Origin: CAYQQJ01 sp964419935
GTDB lineage: Bacteria > Pseudomonadota > Gammaproteobacteria > Pseudomonadales > Cellvibrionaceae
Direction: 5' to 3'
Assembly: GCA_964419935.1 (NCBI GenBank)
Contig: CAYQQJ010000019.1
Location: 10,553-74,552, forward strand
Length of the DNA: 64,000 bases
The notes under the pieces were generated by a model, which made no database searches, was not told the origin of the DNA, and was given only the letters and a program-made list of their open reading frames with translations. Position 1 is the stretch's first letter. Every line of letters begins with the position of its first letter. A program made the position numbers and the translations under genes. Shown here in pieces: positions 27,583-35,581 of this stretch.

Positions 27583-27601
27583 CCTACGGTGGGTGTCACG
27601 A
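27583..27601 (+). repeat. 19-bp repeat flanking the HTH gene, right copy
   Basis: Exact copy of 27131-27149, placed between the HTH gene and the end of the RelE-type toxin gene. Confidence 0.85.
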
Positions 27602-27620
27602 TTATCAAAAAGAAAAAGAC

Positions 27621-27887
27621 TTACTCGTAAATATCTTTGCGGTGCCCAACCCGTAATACCAGGACAGTCAGCTTGTCATCCTCAATGCTGCAGATCATGC
27701 GATAGTCGCGGACGCGATAACGCCACAATCCGGCTAGATCACGAGACAGTGGTTTACCAAAACGGCGCGGATCTTCGTCGGTGGCAACGCGGTCACGGAA
27801 GTAGCGCAGAATTTCTTGCTGGGCTTGGCGGTTGAGCTTGCGCAGTTCTTTGGCTGCGGCATCGTCAAACTCAACGCTCCAAGTCAA
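27621..27887 (-). CDS. RelE/StbE-type mRNA interferase toxin
   Basis: RelE-type toxins cut mRNA on the ribosome and stop growth when not neutralised. The 88-residue protein has the family pattern: WSVEFDDAAAKELRKLNRQA at the N-terminus, the DPRRFGKPLSRDLAGLWRYR centre with the usual glycine and arginines, and VLVLRVGHRKDIYE at the end. The start is a TTG at 27887; upstream in this frame there is no ATG before a stop. It overlaps the antitoxin gene by 17 bases, so its translation is coupled to and weaker than that of the antitoxin. Confidence 0.9.
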   Translation of the reverse strand: MTWSVEFDDAAAKELRKLNRQAQQEILRYFRDRVATDEDPRRFGKPLSRDLAGLWRYRVRDYRMICSIEDDKLTVLVLRVGHRKDIYE

Positions 27888-28083
27888 CGTCTTGCTCCAT
27901 TTCGTCTAATGTCCAGCGTTTGCCGGGGTTCTCCAAGCGGTTGATGGCCAGATACTTGTCTTCCATGTCGTCCAAGTGTTCAAGGATGGCTTCCTTGGCA
28001 TAGAACGTCTTGGTGCGGCCGGTCTTGGTGGCCAGCTCCGTTAAGCGGGCTTCGATCTCTTCGGGCAATCGGATGGCGAGCAT
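27871..28083 (-). CDS. ribbon-helix-helix antitoxin (RelB/StbD-like)
   Basis: The 70-residue antitoxin begins with a ribbon-helix-helix DNA-binding domain (MLAIRLPEEIEARLTELATK) and ends with an acidic toxin-binding helix (TLDEMEQDVDLER). The ATG at 28083 is fixed by a GGAGG ribosome site 5 bases upstream. It is the first gene of the pair and would repress its own promoter through the inverted repeat at 28096-28122. Confidence 0.9.
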   Translation of the reverse strand: MLAIRLPEEIEARLTELATKTGRTKTFYAKEAILEHLDDMEDKYLAINRLENPGKRWTLDEMEQDVDLER

Positions 28084-28095
28084 GGGAACCTCCAG

Positions 28096-28122
28096 TGCTA
28101 TACATGTAATACGCGTATAGCA
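28096..28122 (-). promoter_or_regulatory. inverted-repeat operator of the toxin-antitoxin operon
   Basis: TGCTATAC at 28096-28103 and GTATAGCA at 28115-28122 are exact inverted 8-base arms with an 11-base spacer, which itself contains ATACGCG. The site lies 12 bases before the antitoxin start, over the expected promoter. Two arms one turn and a half apart suit a pair of ribbon-helix-helix dimers. Confidence 0.75.
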
Positions 28123-28233
28123 TAGCAAAGTCGCCAAGGGTGTGCTAGGTCACAATACGCCCGCTCTTTGCGTAGCGTCTCTGTGCAAATCGGCTTTCCT
28201 GCCGATGTGTTACGGCATGTCACGATAGCGCCC

Positions 28234-28315
28234 GTAGCCCGGATGGAGTGCAACGGAATCCGGGGGCAGTCAGCGACAGGCCTTCCGGGATTGCGTTGCA
28301 CTCCATCCGGGCTAC
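28234..28315. repeat. REP-like palindromic unit, single copy
   Basis: This 82-base unit begins GTAGCCCGGATGGAG and ends CATCCGGGCTAC, closely related to the three-unit array at 18462-18746 and to 53670-53750. Its two arms pair almost perfectly. It lies 111 bases beyond the toxin-antitoxin operator. Confidence 0.9.
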
Positions 28316-28372
28316 AAATTCGTAGCCATAGGCTAGTGTTAGAGCATTGGAAAGCCTACAGGTGCGTAACCC

Positions 28373-28516
28373 CTCCGCTTGAAGTTGGGAGTTTCTCAAT
28401 CAGCGTACCAGCAATTAGGAAATTCAGAAGGGCGATACCAGCGGCGGACACTGGAGAAGCTGGCGGTCGCGCTGGGGGTTGAACCTGGACAGTTAAACCG
28501 GCCGCTCCGGCAATAG
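28373..28516 (+). pseudogene. HTH (XRE) regulator remnant, C-terminal part
   Basis: Read toward the stop at 28514-28516, the frame gives LKLGVSQSAYQQLGNSEGRY followed by RRTLEKLAVALGVEPGQLNR. This is the second half of an XRE/Cro helix-turn-helix domain and the usual following helix. A stop at 28367-28369 and the absence of an ATG or ribosome site show that the 5' part is missing. It is likely what remains of an older antitoxin or repressor gene in the island. Confidence 0.6.
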
Positions 28517-28537
28517 TATCCGAGCTATGGCATTGAT

Positions 28538-29380
28538 CTATGTTAACCGCATGGATAAATCCACTGCCTGACAATGCTTGGTCAGCCCACCGATAGAAAT
28601 ATAATCCACGCCTGTAGCAGCAATTTGTGTCAGGCCATCTTTTGCGACATTCCCGGAGGCTTCCAGCCTGGTAGCGCCAGCAGCCGTTGTTGCGGCTGCG
28701 GTCATGTCTTCCAGGCTGAGATTGTCCAGCATGACAACATCGGCTTTTGCAGCCAGTGCCAGTTCCAGTTCTTGCAAATTCTCGACCTCCACTTCCACCA
28801 ATTTCCCTGGTGCAACCTCGCGTGCTTTCTCTACCGCCTGCTTGATTCCGCCGCAGGCAGCGATGTGGTTTTCCTTGATCAGGAACGCGTCATACAATCC
28901 AATGCGGTGGTTGTAGCACCCGCCGCAGGCCACAGCATATTTTTGCGCCATGCGTTGGCCGGGGATGGTTTTGCGGGTATCCAGCACTTTCACGCCAGTG
29001 CCTTCAACCAAACTGGCATATTCGCGGCTCTTGGTGGCAACACCCGATAGCAATTGCACAAAATTAAGGGCGGTGCGCTCGCCCGTTAACAGCTTGCGAG
29101 CGTTGCCTTTGAGTGTCACCAGGGTGGAGTCGGCTTTTACGAAGTCACCGTCGTTGTAGTGCCAGGTGATTTCAGAAATACCGCCCAGTTGTGCGAAAAC
29201 TTCATCAAACCAGGCCTGACCGCACAACACACAGTCTTCCCGGGTAATGACGGTGGCTGTGCTGACCTTGTCTTCCGGTATGAGCAGGGCCGTGATGTCA
29301 CCCGAGCCGATGTCCTCGTCCAGTGCAATGGTTACGGAGCGGGTAATGTCACCTCGAATGTCGTTTAGCTGTATGTTCAT
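28538..29380 (-). CDS. nadC: NadC, quinolinate phosphoribosyltransferase
   Basis: NadC converts quinolinate and PRPP to nicotinate mononucleotide with loss of CO2, in de novo NAD synthesis. The 280-residue protein has the N-terminal domain with DIGSGDITALLIPE, the substrate-binding RKTIPGQRMAQKYAV near 138, the HRIGLYDAFLIKENH segment, and the barrel-end GVDYISIGGLTKH. In Pseudomonas, nadC adjoins the pilA locus; here the 3.5-kb island separates them. Confidence 0.95.
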   Translation of the reverse strand: MNIQLNDIRGDITRSVTIALDEDIGSGDITALLIPEDKVSTATVITREDCVLCGQAWFDEVFAQLGGISEITWHYNDGDFVKADSTLVTLKGNARKLLTGERTALNFVQLLSGVATKSREYASLVEGTGVKVLDTRKTIPGQRMAQKYAVACGGCYNHRIGLYDAFLIKENHIAACGGIKQAVEKAREVAPGKLVEVEVENLQELELALAAKADVVMLDNLSLEDMTAAATTAAGATRLEASGNVAKDGLTQIAATGVDYISIGGLTKHCQAVDLSMRLT

Positions 29381-29436
29381 GGAAATCGGTTGTCGCGCGG
29401 GAGAAATGGCTCGCTAGTTTACAAGTGGGGGGGAAG

Positions 29437-29473
29437 AGCTACAAGCGACAAGCCGCAAGCTACAAGCTCAAGC
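29437..29473 (+). repeat. heptamer minisatellite (AGCTACA type)
   Basis: Units AGCTACA, AGCGACA, AGCCGCA and AGCTACA lie in perfect 7-base register, followed by AGCTCAAGC. The same order of variant units is found at 36542-36569 and a shorter form at 14925-14945. Confidence 0.8.
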
Positions 29474-29496
29474 AGTGCGTAAGAGCGGGCTTATGT

Positions 29497-29642
29497 AGGG
29501 CGAAAAAGCGTCAAGCGCCTTCCGCCGAGCGCGAATGCGTGACTGGAATTTATGAGTGCAGCGCCTTGTTTGTTACTGATGGATGTTACGACGTTTGGTG
29601 GTGTCACCAAATGGCGGAAGGCGCCTGGCGCTTTTTCGCCCT
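29497..29642. mobile_element. MITE-like 146-bp inverted-repeat element
   Basis: Thirty bases at 29497-29526 (starting AGGGCGAAAAAGCG) match the reverse complement of 29613-29642 at 28 positions. The 86-base interior has no gene but contains a small hairpin, TTGGTG/CACCAA at 29595-29610. The element lies between nadC and murJ, which are transcribed divergently. No target duplication could be defined. The rest of this 372-base gap holds the heptamer repeat and no gene. Confidence 0.8.
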
Positions 29643-29752
29643 TGGGGACGGTGCCATATATCCACTAGAATCCCCAGATCCGTTACACTAGCGCAGGTTT
29701 TCAGGCTAATGTTCTCAGCCAAATAATTCAGTCGATAAAGGTAATCCGCCAC

Positions 29753-31336
29753 TTGAGCGACTCAGCATCAATTCCTCCCCGGGCACCCAGCATCCTGCGC
29801 TCCAGCGCTCTGGTGGGCGCCATGACGATGATTTCCCGGGTGCTGGGCCTGGTGCGCGATGTGGTTTTTGCGCGCTTCATCGGTGCTGAGGCGGGCGCAG
29901 ATGCTTTCTTTGTAGCTTTCAAAGTGCCCAACTTTTTGCGCCGCCTGTTCGCCGAAGGAGCTTTTGCCCAGGCGTTTGTGCCGGTGCTGTCTGAATACCG
30001 CCAGCAGGGTAGTATGGCGGCCGTTCGTGGCTTTGTTGACCGCATAGCGGGTTGTCTCGGTGTCTCGGTTATTTTCGTGTGTGGGCTGGTGGTGCTGGCA
30101 GCGCCGGTGTTCACGGCAATTTTTGCTATGGGCTTTCTGGTGAACAGCCCGGAAAAGTTTGCGCTCACCACGGATATGATCCGCATAACCTTCCCATACC
30201 TCGCGTTTATTTCCCTGGCGGGTTTTGCCAGCGCCATACTCAACAGCTATGACCGCTTTGCGATACCGGCATTGACGCCCGTATTGCTCAACCTGGTGCT
30301 TATTATTGCCGCGGTCTATGTGGCGCCACACCTGGATGTGCCGGTAATGGCACTGGCGTGGGGTGTGCTGGTGGCGGGGGCATTGCAGCTGGGGTTTCAG
30401 CTGCCGTTTTTGAAGCGGCTGGGGTTGTTGCCGCACCCGAAGGTGGACTGGGTGGATCCCTCGGTCAAAAAAGTACTGACGCTTATGGCGCCCGCCATAT
30501 TCGGCGTCTCCGTCAGTCAGATCAACTTGATGTTGGATACGATTCTCGCCTCGTTTCTGCCCACTGGCAGTGTGTCCTGGCTGTACTATTCCGATCGTTT
30601 GACTGAACTGCCTCTCGGGGTGTTCGGGGTAGGTATAGCCACCGTGATACTTCCAACTCTATCCCGGCAATTTACGGCTGCACAGGGCCAGCAGCATCAA
30701 ACCCTGGATTGGGCGCTGCGCATGGTACTGTTGATCGCGGTGCCAGCAGCGCTAGCGCTGATCGTGTTGGCGCAGCCGATATTGCTCACGCTCTTTCAAT
30801 ACGGCAAAACCAGCGTTGCGGACATGACCATGGCGAGTTACTCGCTACAGGCCTACGCTCTGGGGTTGACGGCATTTATGTTGATCAAAGTGCTGGTGAC
30901 CGGCTATTTCTCCCAGCAGGATACCCGCACACCGGTGCGCATCGGCATTATTGCCATGGTCGCCAATATGGGCCTCAACATCCTTTTCGTGTTGCCGTTT
31001 CACTTTGTTTGGCAGGTTGGGCACGCTGGCCTGGCCCTTGCCACCACCTGTTCTGCGTTTCTCAATGCGGGGCTGTTGCTGCAGGGGCTCAAGCGCAAGG
31101 GTTCCTATCACGCGCAGCCGGGCTGGGCGAAATTTGCCGGCCAATTGCTGCTGGCGAGTGCCGCCATGGCATGTTTGATCGCGTTTATGCAAAGCGCGAT
31201 GCCAAGCTTTGTGCCGTTGGACTGGTGGCAACGGGTGATGTGGGTCGCGGGCCTGTGTGTGGCGGGGTTCGCATCTTATGTTGCCGTTCTGTTTGCTTTG
31301 GGAATGCGCCCGCGCCATTTGCACCCCGCGCAATAA
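29753..31336 (+). CDS. murJ: MurJ, lipid II flippase
   Basis: MurJ moves lipid II across the inner membrane for peptidoglycan assembly. The 527-residue protein has about 14 membrane spans and the family start SALVGAMTMISRVLGLVRDV with functional arginines, plus KVPNFLRRLFAEGAFAQAFV near 55. The start appears to be a TTG at 29753 preceded by AAAGG; the next ATG (29822) would remove the conserved first helix. In Pseudomonas it likewise precedes ribF and ileS. Confidence 0.94.
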   Translation: MSDSASIPPRAPSILRSSALVGAMTMISRVLGLVRDVVFARFIGAEAGADAFFVAFKVPNFLRRLFAEGAFAQAFVPVLSEYRQQGSMAAVRGFVDRIAGCLGVSVIFVCGLVVLAAPVFTAIFAMGFLVNSPEKFALTTDMIRITFPYLAFISLAGFASAILNSYDRFAIPALTPVLLNLVLIIAAVYVAPHLDVPVMALAWGVLVAGALQLGFQLPFLKRLGLLPHPKVDWVDPSVKKVLTLMAPAIFGVSVSQINLMLDTILASFLPTGSVSWLYYSDRLTELPLGVFGVGIATVILPTLSRQFTAAQGQQHQTLDWALRMVLLIAVPAALALIVLAQPILLTLFQYGKTSVADMTMASYSLQAYALGLTAFMLIKVLVTGYFSQQDTRTPVRIGIIAMVANMGLNILFVLPFHFVWQVGHAGLALATTCSAFLNAGLLLQGLKRKGSYHAQPGWAKFAGQLLLASAAMACLIAFMQSAMPSFVPLDWWQRVMWVAGLCVAGFASYVAVLFALGMRPRHLHPAQ

Positions 31337-31486
31337 CTGTTGGCCGACCTTGGGCCGCGGATTCTCATAGTGGACTTTTTCCGCACTTGGCGGGTTTTTC
31401 ACCGTAAGACCGGTAGCTGGTTGTATCACAAGCCTGGGTTCATGTGGCTGCGCTGGCCCGCATAGTTTTTCACCGGTCGGCTAAGG

Positions 31487-31492
31487 TATACT
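31487..31492 (+). promoter_or_regulatory. possible -10 element for ribF
   Basis: TATACT at 31487-31492 is a good -10, but the -35 region (TAGTTT near 31463) is poor. A weak hairpin CCGC/GCGG followed by GTTTTT at 31381-31399 may terminate murJ transcripts. The 202 bases between murJ and ribF hold nothing else recognisable. Confidence 0.35.
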
Positions 31493-31538
31493 GCCGCTTT
31501 TATGCAAGTTCATTTTGTCGTGCCTTCGTGATCAGCCT

Positions 31539-32492
31539 ATGCAGCAAGAGTTTATTCGGGGTTTGTCCCGCCTGGAAGCGAAGCATCGCGGCAGTGTGGC
31601 GACCATCGGTTCTTTTGATGGCGTCCATCTGGGGCATCAGGCGATCTTGCAGCAGGTAAAGGATAAGGCACTGGAGCTCGGCTGCGCCTCGGTGGTGGTG
31701 ATATTTGAGCCGCAGCCCCATGAATACTTTTCCCCCCAGCGCGCACCAGCGCGAATCACTCGCCTGCGGGAGAAGGTCAAGGCGCTGTTTGCAGCGGGGA
31801 TCGACCGGGTGCTTTGCCTGCAGTTCGACCAGAAGTTGCGTGCACTTTCAGCGCGGGATTTTATTGAGCAAGTGCTGGTTCAGGGTTTGGGGGTCGAGCA
31901 TCTGGTCGTCGGTGACGATTTTCGCTTTGGCTGCGATCGCCAGGGTGACCACGATCTCCTGTATGAGGTTGGCCGCGAGCGGGGCTTTACCGTCAGCGAT
32001 ACGGCGACGCTGATGATTGGCGGGGAACGTATCAGCAGCACCCGTATCCGACAGCTATTGGAGCAGGACCGCTTTCGCGAGGCAGAAGAGTTGCTCGGGC
32101 GGCCATTCGGGATCGCCGGGCGAGTGATTTATGGCAAGCAGCTGGGACGGGACATAGGCGCACCCACAGCGAACGTCGGCCTGGGGCGCTTCCGCTCTCC
32201 AGTACAGGGTGTGTATGCGGTGAATATTCGCGGGAAGCAGGATTCCTTGGCCGGCAAGATGTTGGCCGGGGTTGCAAATGTCGGGGTACGCCCGACACTC
32301 GGCGGCGGCGAAAAGCCCTTGCTGGAAGTGCATATTTTTGACTTCGCCGGCACCATTTACGGTACCTGCATTGAGGTGCTGTTCCGTCGCAAGTTGCGAG
32401 AAGAACAAGCGTTCGCGTCATTAGACGAATTGAAGACACAAATTCAGGCGGACATCGCCAAGGGGCGGGAGTTTTTTGCTCAGTCTCTCTAG
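31539..32492 (+). CDS. ribF: RibF, riboflavin kinase/FAD synthetase
   Basis: RibF makes FMN from riboflavin and FAD from FMN. The N-terminal nucleotidyltransferase domain has GSFDGVHLGHQ near residue 23 and GDDFRFGCDRQGD near 125. The C-terminal kinase domain has GRVIYGKQLGRDIGAPTAN near 190 and GVANVGVRPT. I use the ATG at 31539 (MQQEFIRGL), which aligns with known RibF starts; an upstream in-frame TTG is less likely. The product is 317 residues. Confidence 0.93.
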   Translation: MQQEFIRGLSRLEAKHRGSVATIGSFDGVHLGHQAILQQVKDKALELGCASVVVIFEPQPHEYFSPQRAPARITRLREKVKALFAAGIDRVLCLQFDQKLRALSARDFIEQVLVQGLGVEHLVVGDDFRFGCDRQGDHDLLYEVGRERGFTVSDTATLMIGGERISSTRIRQLLEQDRFREAEELLGRPFGIAGRVIYGKQLGRDIGAPTANVGLGRFRSPVQGVYAVNIRGKQDSLAGKMLAGVANVGVRPTLGGGEKPLLEVHIFDFAGTIYGTCIEVLFRRKLREEQAFASLDELKTQIQADIAKGREFFAQSL

Positions 32493-32516
32493 GCACTATT
32501 TAGAGACGCAGTCAAC

Positions 32517-32715
32517 CTAGCAGGCTGTTGAAAAAGTCTTTCAGCACCGCTCAAGGAGTTTGTCATCGGGATAACTCTTTCGAAACCCTCGCGGAAGGGA
32601 CGCCGCGGGGGAGCTACAGGGATGTATTTATGCGTTTTCGAAAGAGTTATCTCGATGACGAACGGGCAGCACATGCAAAGCCTAGCTGGAATCGAGTTTT
32701 TCAGCAGTCTGCTAG
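32517..32715. mobile_element. MITE-like 199-bp element with nested inverted repeats
   Basis: The ends, CTAGCAGGCTGTTGAAAAA at 32517-32535 and its inverse at 32697-32715, match at 17 of 19 positions. Inside, 24 bases at 32562-32585 (GTCATCGGGATAACTC then TTTCGAAA) match the inverse of 32636-32659 at 23 positions. Both ends begin and finish with CTAG. It has no coding capacity and occupies most of the ribF-ileS gap. CAGGCTGTTGAAAAA-like ends are common in transposon-derived repeats. Confidence 0.85.
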
Positions 32716-32776
32716 GTCCGATCAACACACCGCCACTTAATTAGTAACTTTGAGCCCAACCAACAGCAGTGAACTC

Positions 32777-35581
32777 ATGACCGACTACAAGGCCACATTA
32801 AATCTTCCTGAAACTGCGTTCGCAATGAAGGCGAACCTCGCACAACGCGAGCCGAAAATGCTGGAGCATTGGCAAAAGGCCAAGCTGTATGAGCAGATCC
32901 GCAAGGCTCGTGCCGGGCGCGAGCAGTTTATTCTTCACGACGGCCCCCCCTACGCGAACGGTGATATTCACATCGGCCACGCGGTCAATAAAATCCTGAA
33001 AGACATTATCGTCAAGTCCAAGACGCTCAGCGGTTTTGATGCGCCTTATGTCCCCGGCTGGGATTGCCACGGCCTGCCTATCGAGCATCAAGTTGAAAAG
33101 AAAATCGGCAAGGCAGGCGTAAAAGTTGACCATGACGTGTTTCGGCAAAAATGCCGCGAGTTTGCCCGCAAACAGGTCGACGGCCAGATGCGGGATTTTA
33201 TTCGCTTGGGTGTGTTGGGTGACTGGGACAACCCTTACCTCACCATGGATTTTAAAACCGAGGCGGATACTATTCGCGCGCTGGGCAAAATCGTGGACAA
33301 CGGCCACCTGCACAAGGGTTTTAAGCCTGTGCATTGGAGCGTGGTGGGCGGCTCGGCCCTGGCGGAAGCGGAGGTGGAATATCAGGATAAAACGTCTTAT
33401 TCGATCGACGTTCGTTTCCCCGTGGTGGACGAAGCCGAATTGACCAAACGCATGGGCAGTTTGCAGGGTTCCGGCCCGGTTTCAGTTCTGATCTGGACGA
33501 CTACGCCGTGGACGCTGCCGTCGAATCAGGCGGTCAGCGTGAATGGCGAGCTTGACTACGCGGTGATTCAGAACGGAGCGGAGCGTCTGCTGGTTGCCGA
33601 AGCGTTGATTGAATCCACCATGGCTCGATGCGGCCTGGAAAATTACAATACAGTAGGTACTTGCAAAGGTTCGGACCTGGAAGGCCTGGAACTGCGGCAT
33701 CCGTTTTATGACAAAACAGTGCCGGTACTGCTAGGCAGCCACGTTACCACGGAAGCGGGTTCCGGCTGCGTTCACACGGCACCAGACCACGGTGTGGATG
33801 ACTTTGTTGTTGGCCAGAAGTACGGCATAGGCACGCTCAACTATCTCGATGATCACGGCATGTACCGCGATACTGTGCCGCTGTTTGCCGGGGTGCATGT
33901 TTATAAGGCTGATGACGCAGTTCTGGCTGTTTTGAAAGAAAAAGGCGCACTGCTGCACGAATCGGAATTTGTACATAGTTATCCCCATTGCTGGCGAACC
34001 AAAACGCCGCTGATTTTCCGGGCGACGCCGCAGTGGTTTATCAGCATGAACCAGAATCACTTGCTGGATAACGTCAAGACCGCAGTGGATAACGTGGAAT
34101 GGATACCGGAATGGGGCGAAGCGCGTATTCGCGGTATGTTGGCCTCAAGCCCCGATTGGTGCATCTCCCGACAGCGAACCTGGGGTGTACCTATCACCTT
34201 GTTCGTGCACAAGGACACTCAGGAATTGCACCCGGAAACATCACGGCTGATAGAAGAAGTGGCGAAACGGGTTGAGCTCAAGGGCATTGACGCTTGGTTC
34301 GAGACGGACAGCAAAGAGTTGCTTGGTGATGACGCCGAGCACTATCAAAAGGTGACGGATACGTTGGATGTCTGGTTCGATTCCGGTGTAACCCATTTCA
34401 CCGTGCTGGGCCAACGTGACAACCTGCGTTATCCCGCAGACCTGTACCTGGAAGGCTCTGATCAGCATCGAGGCTGGTTCCAGTCCTCGCTGAAAACGGC
34501 CATGGCAATCAACAATTCAGCGCCTTATAAACAAGTGCTGACTCACGGTTTTGCCGTGGATGCCCAAGGACACAAGATGTCCAAATCTGTGGGTAACGTG
34601 GTGCCGCCGCAGAAGGTGATGAACGACTTGGGAGCAGATGTACTGCGCCTGTGGGTGGCGGCGACGGATTTCTCCGGTGATATGAGTGTATCCGATGAGA
34701 TCCTCAAGCGCACGGCGGACTCCTACCGCCGCTTGCGCAACACCGCGCGCTTCATGTTATCCAATTTAGCGGGTTTCGAACCCAGTGAACACGCCATGGC
34801 GTTCGACGACATGCTGGCGCTGGACCGCTGGGCCGTGGACCGCGCCGGCGCCCTGCAGGAAGAACTGCTGCAAGCTTACGACCGCTATCAGTTCCACCAC
34901 ATTTACCAGAAACTGCACAATTTTTGTGTGGTGGATATGGGTGGGTTTTACCTGGATATCATCAAGGACCGCCAATACACCACCCAGGCCAACAGCCTGC
35001 CGCGCCGTTCCGCGCAGACGGCGCTGTACCATATTGTTGAAGCCTTCGCGCGCTGGATAGCGCCAATCCTGTCGTTCACGGCAGACGAGCTTTGGCAGGA
35101 AATTCCCGGCCAGCGTGAGGCGTTTGTTTTTACCGCCGAATGGTATGAATTGCCTCGCCTACCGGCGGATGCGGCGCTGGGCAATGAGTACTGGCAGTTC
35201 GTCATGGACGTAAAAGCGGCGGTGAACAAGGCGCTGGAAGCCAAGCGAAACGCCGGTGAAGTAGGAAAATCCCTGGCGGCAGAAGTGACCTTGTACAGCA
35301 GCGAACCGGTTGCCGAAAAGCTTCGTTTATTGGGCGACGAATTGCGCTTTGTGCTGATTACATCCAGCGCTAAAGTGAAGCCAGCGAGCGAAGCGGATGC
35401 CGCCGTGATAACCACCGACGTGGAAGGTTTGGCAGTCAAGGTTGACGCGTCGCCATACACCAAATGTGCGCGCTGCTGGCATCACCTGGAAGATGTTGGG
35501 CGTCACGCCGAGCACCCCGAATTGTGCGGGCGCTGCGTCGACAATGTCGATGGCGCGGGTGAGGCACGCTCTTATGCCTGA
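32777..35581 (+). CDS. ileS: IleS, isoleucyl-tRNA synthetase
   Basis: IleS charges tRNA-Ile and edits valine. The 934-residue protein has HIGH at 65-68 (DIHIGHAVNK), the editing domain with TTPWTLPSN and CVHTAPDHG, KMSKS near 600 (GHKMSKSVGN), an anticodon-binding helical domain and a C-terminal zinc finger (CARC and CGRC). I use the ATG at 32777 (MTDYKATLNLPET), which aligns with other IleS starts; an upstream in-frame start would add nine residues. It overlaps lspA by 8 bases. Confidence 0.97.
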   Translation: MTDYKATLNLPETAFAMKANLAQREPKMLEHWQKAKLYEQIRKARAGREQFILHDGPPYANGDIHIGHAVNKILKDIIVKSKTLSGFDAPYVPGWDCHGLPIEHQVEKKIGKAGVKVDHDVFRQKCREFARKQVDGQMRDFIRLGVLGDWDNPYLTMDFKTEADTIRALGKIVDNGHLHKGFKPVHWSVVGGSALAEAEVEYQDKTSYSIDVRFPVVDEAELTKRMGSLQGSGPVSVLIWTTTPWTLPSNQAVSVNGELDYAVIQNGAERLLVAEALIESTMARCGLENYNTVGTCKGSDLEGLELRHPFYDKTVPVLLGSHVTTEAGSGCVHTAPDHGVDDFVVGQKYGIGTLNYLDDHGMYRDTVPLFAGVHVYKADDAVLAVLKEKGALLHESEFVHSYPHCWRTKTPLIFRATPQWFISMNQNHLLDNVKTAVDNVEWIPEWGEARIRGMLASSPDWCISRQRTWGVPITLFVHKDTQELHPETSRLIEEVAKRVELKGIDAWFETDSKELLGDDAEHYQKVTDTLDVWFDSGVTHFTVLGQRDNLRYPADLYLEGSDQHRGWFQSSLKTAMAINNSAPYKQVLTHGFAVDAQGHKMSKSVGNVVPPQKVMNDLGADVLRLWVAATDFSGDMSVSDEILKRTADSYRRLRNTARFMLSNLAGFEPSEHAMAFDDMLALDRWAVDRAGALQEELLQAYDRYQFHHIYQKLHNFCVVDMGGFYLDIIKDRQYTTQANSLPRRSAQTALYHIVEAFARWIAPILSFTADELWQEIPGQREAFVFTAEWYELPRLPADAALGNEYWQFVMDVKAAVNKALEAKRNAGEVGKSLAAEVTLYSSEPVAEKLRLLGDELRFVLITSSAKVKPASEADAAVITTDVEGLAVKVDASPYTKCARCWHHLEDVGRHAEHPELCGRCVDNVDGAGEARSYA

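Noticed and set aside
28168..28482. 104-codon frame on the + strand across the REP-like unit
   Set aside because: It runs through the palindromic repeat and continues into another frame of the HTH remnant; there is no start site or domain.
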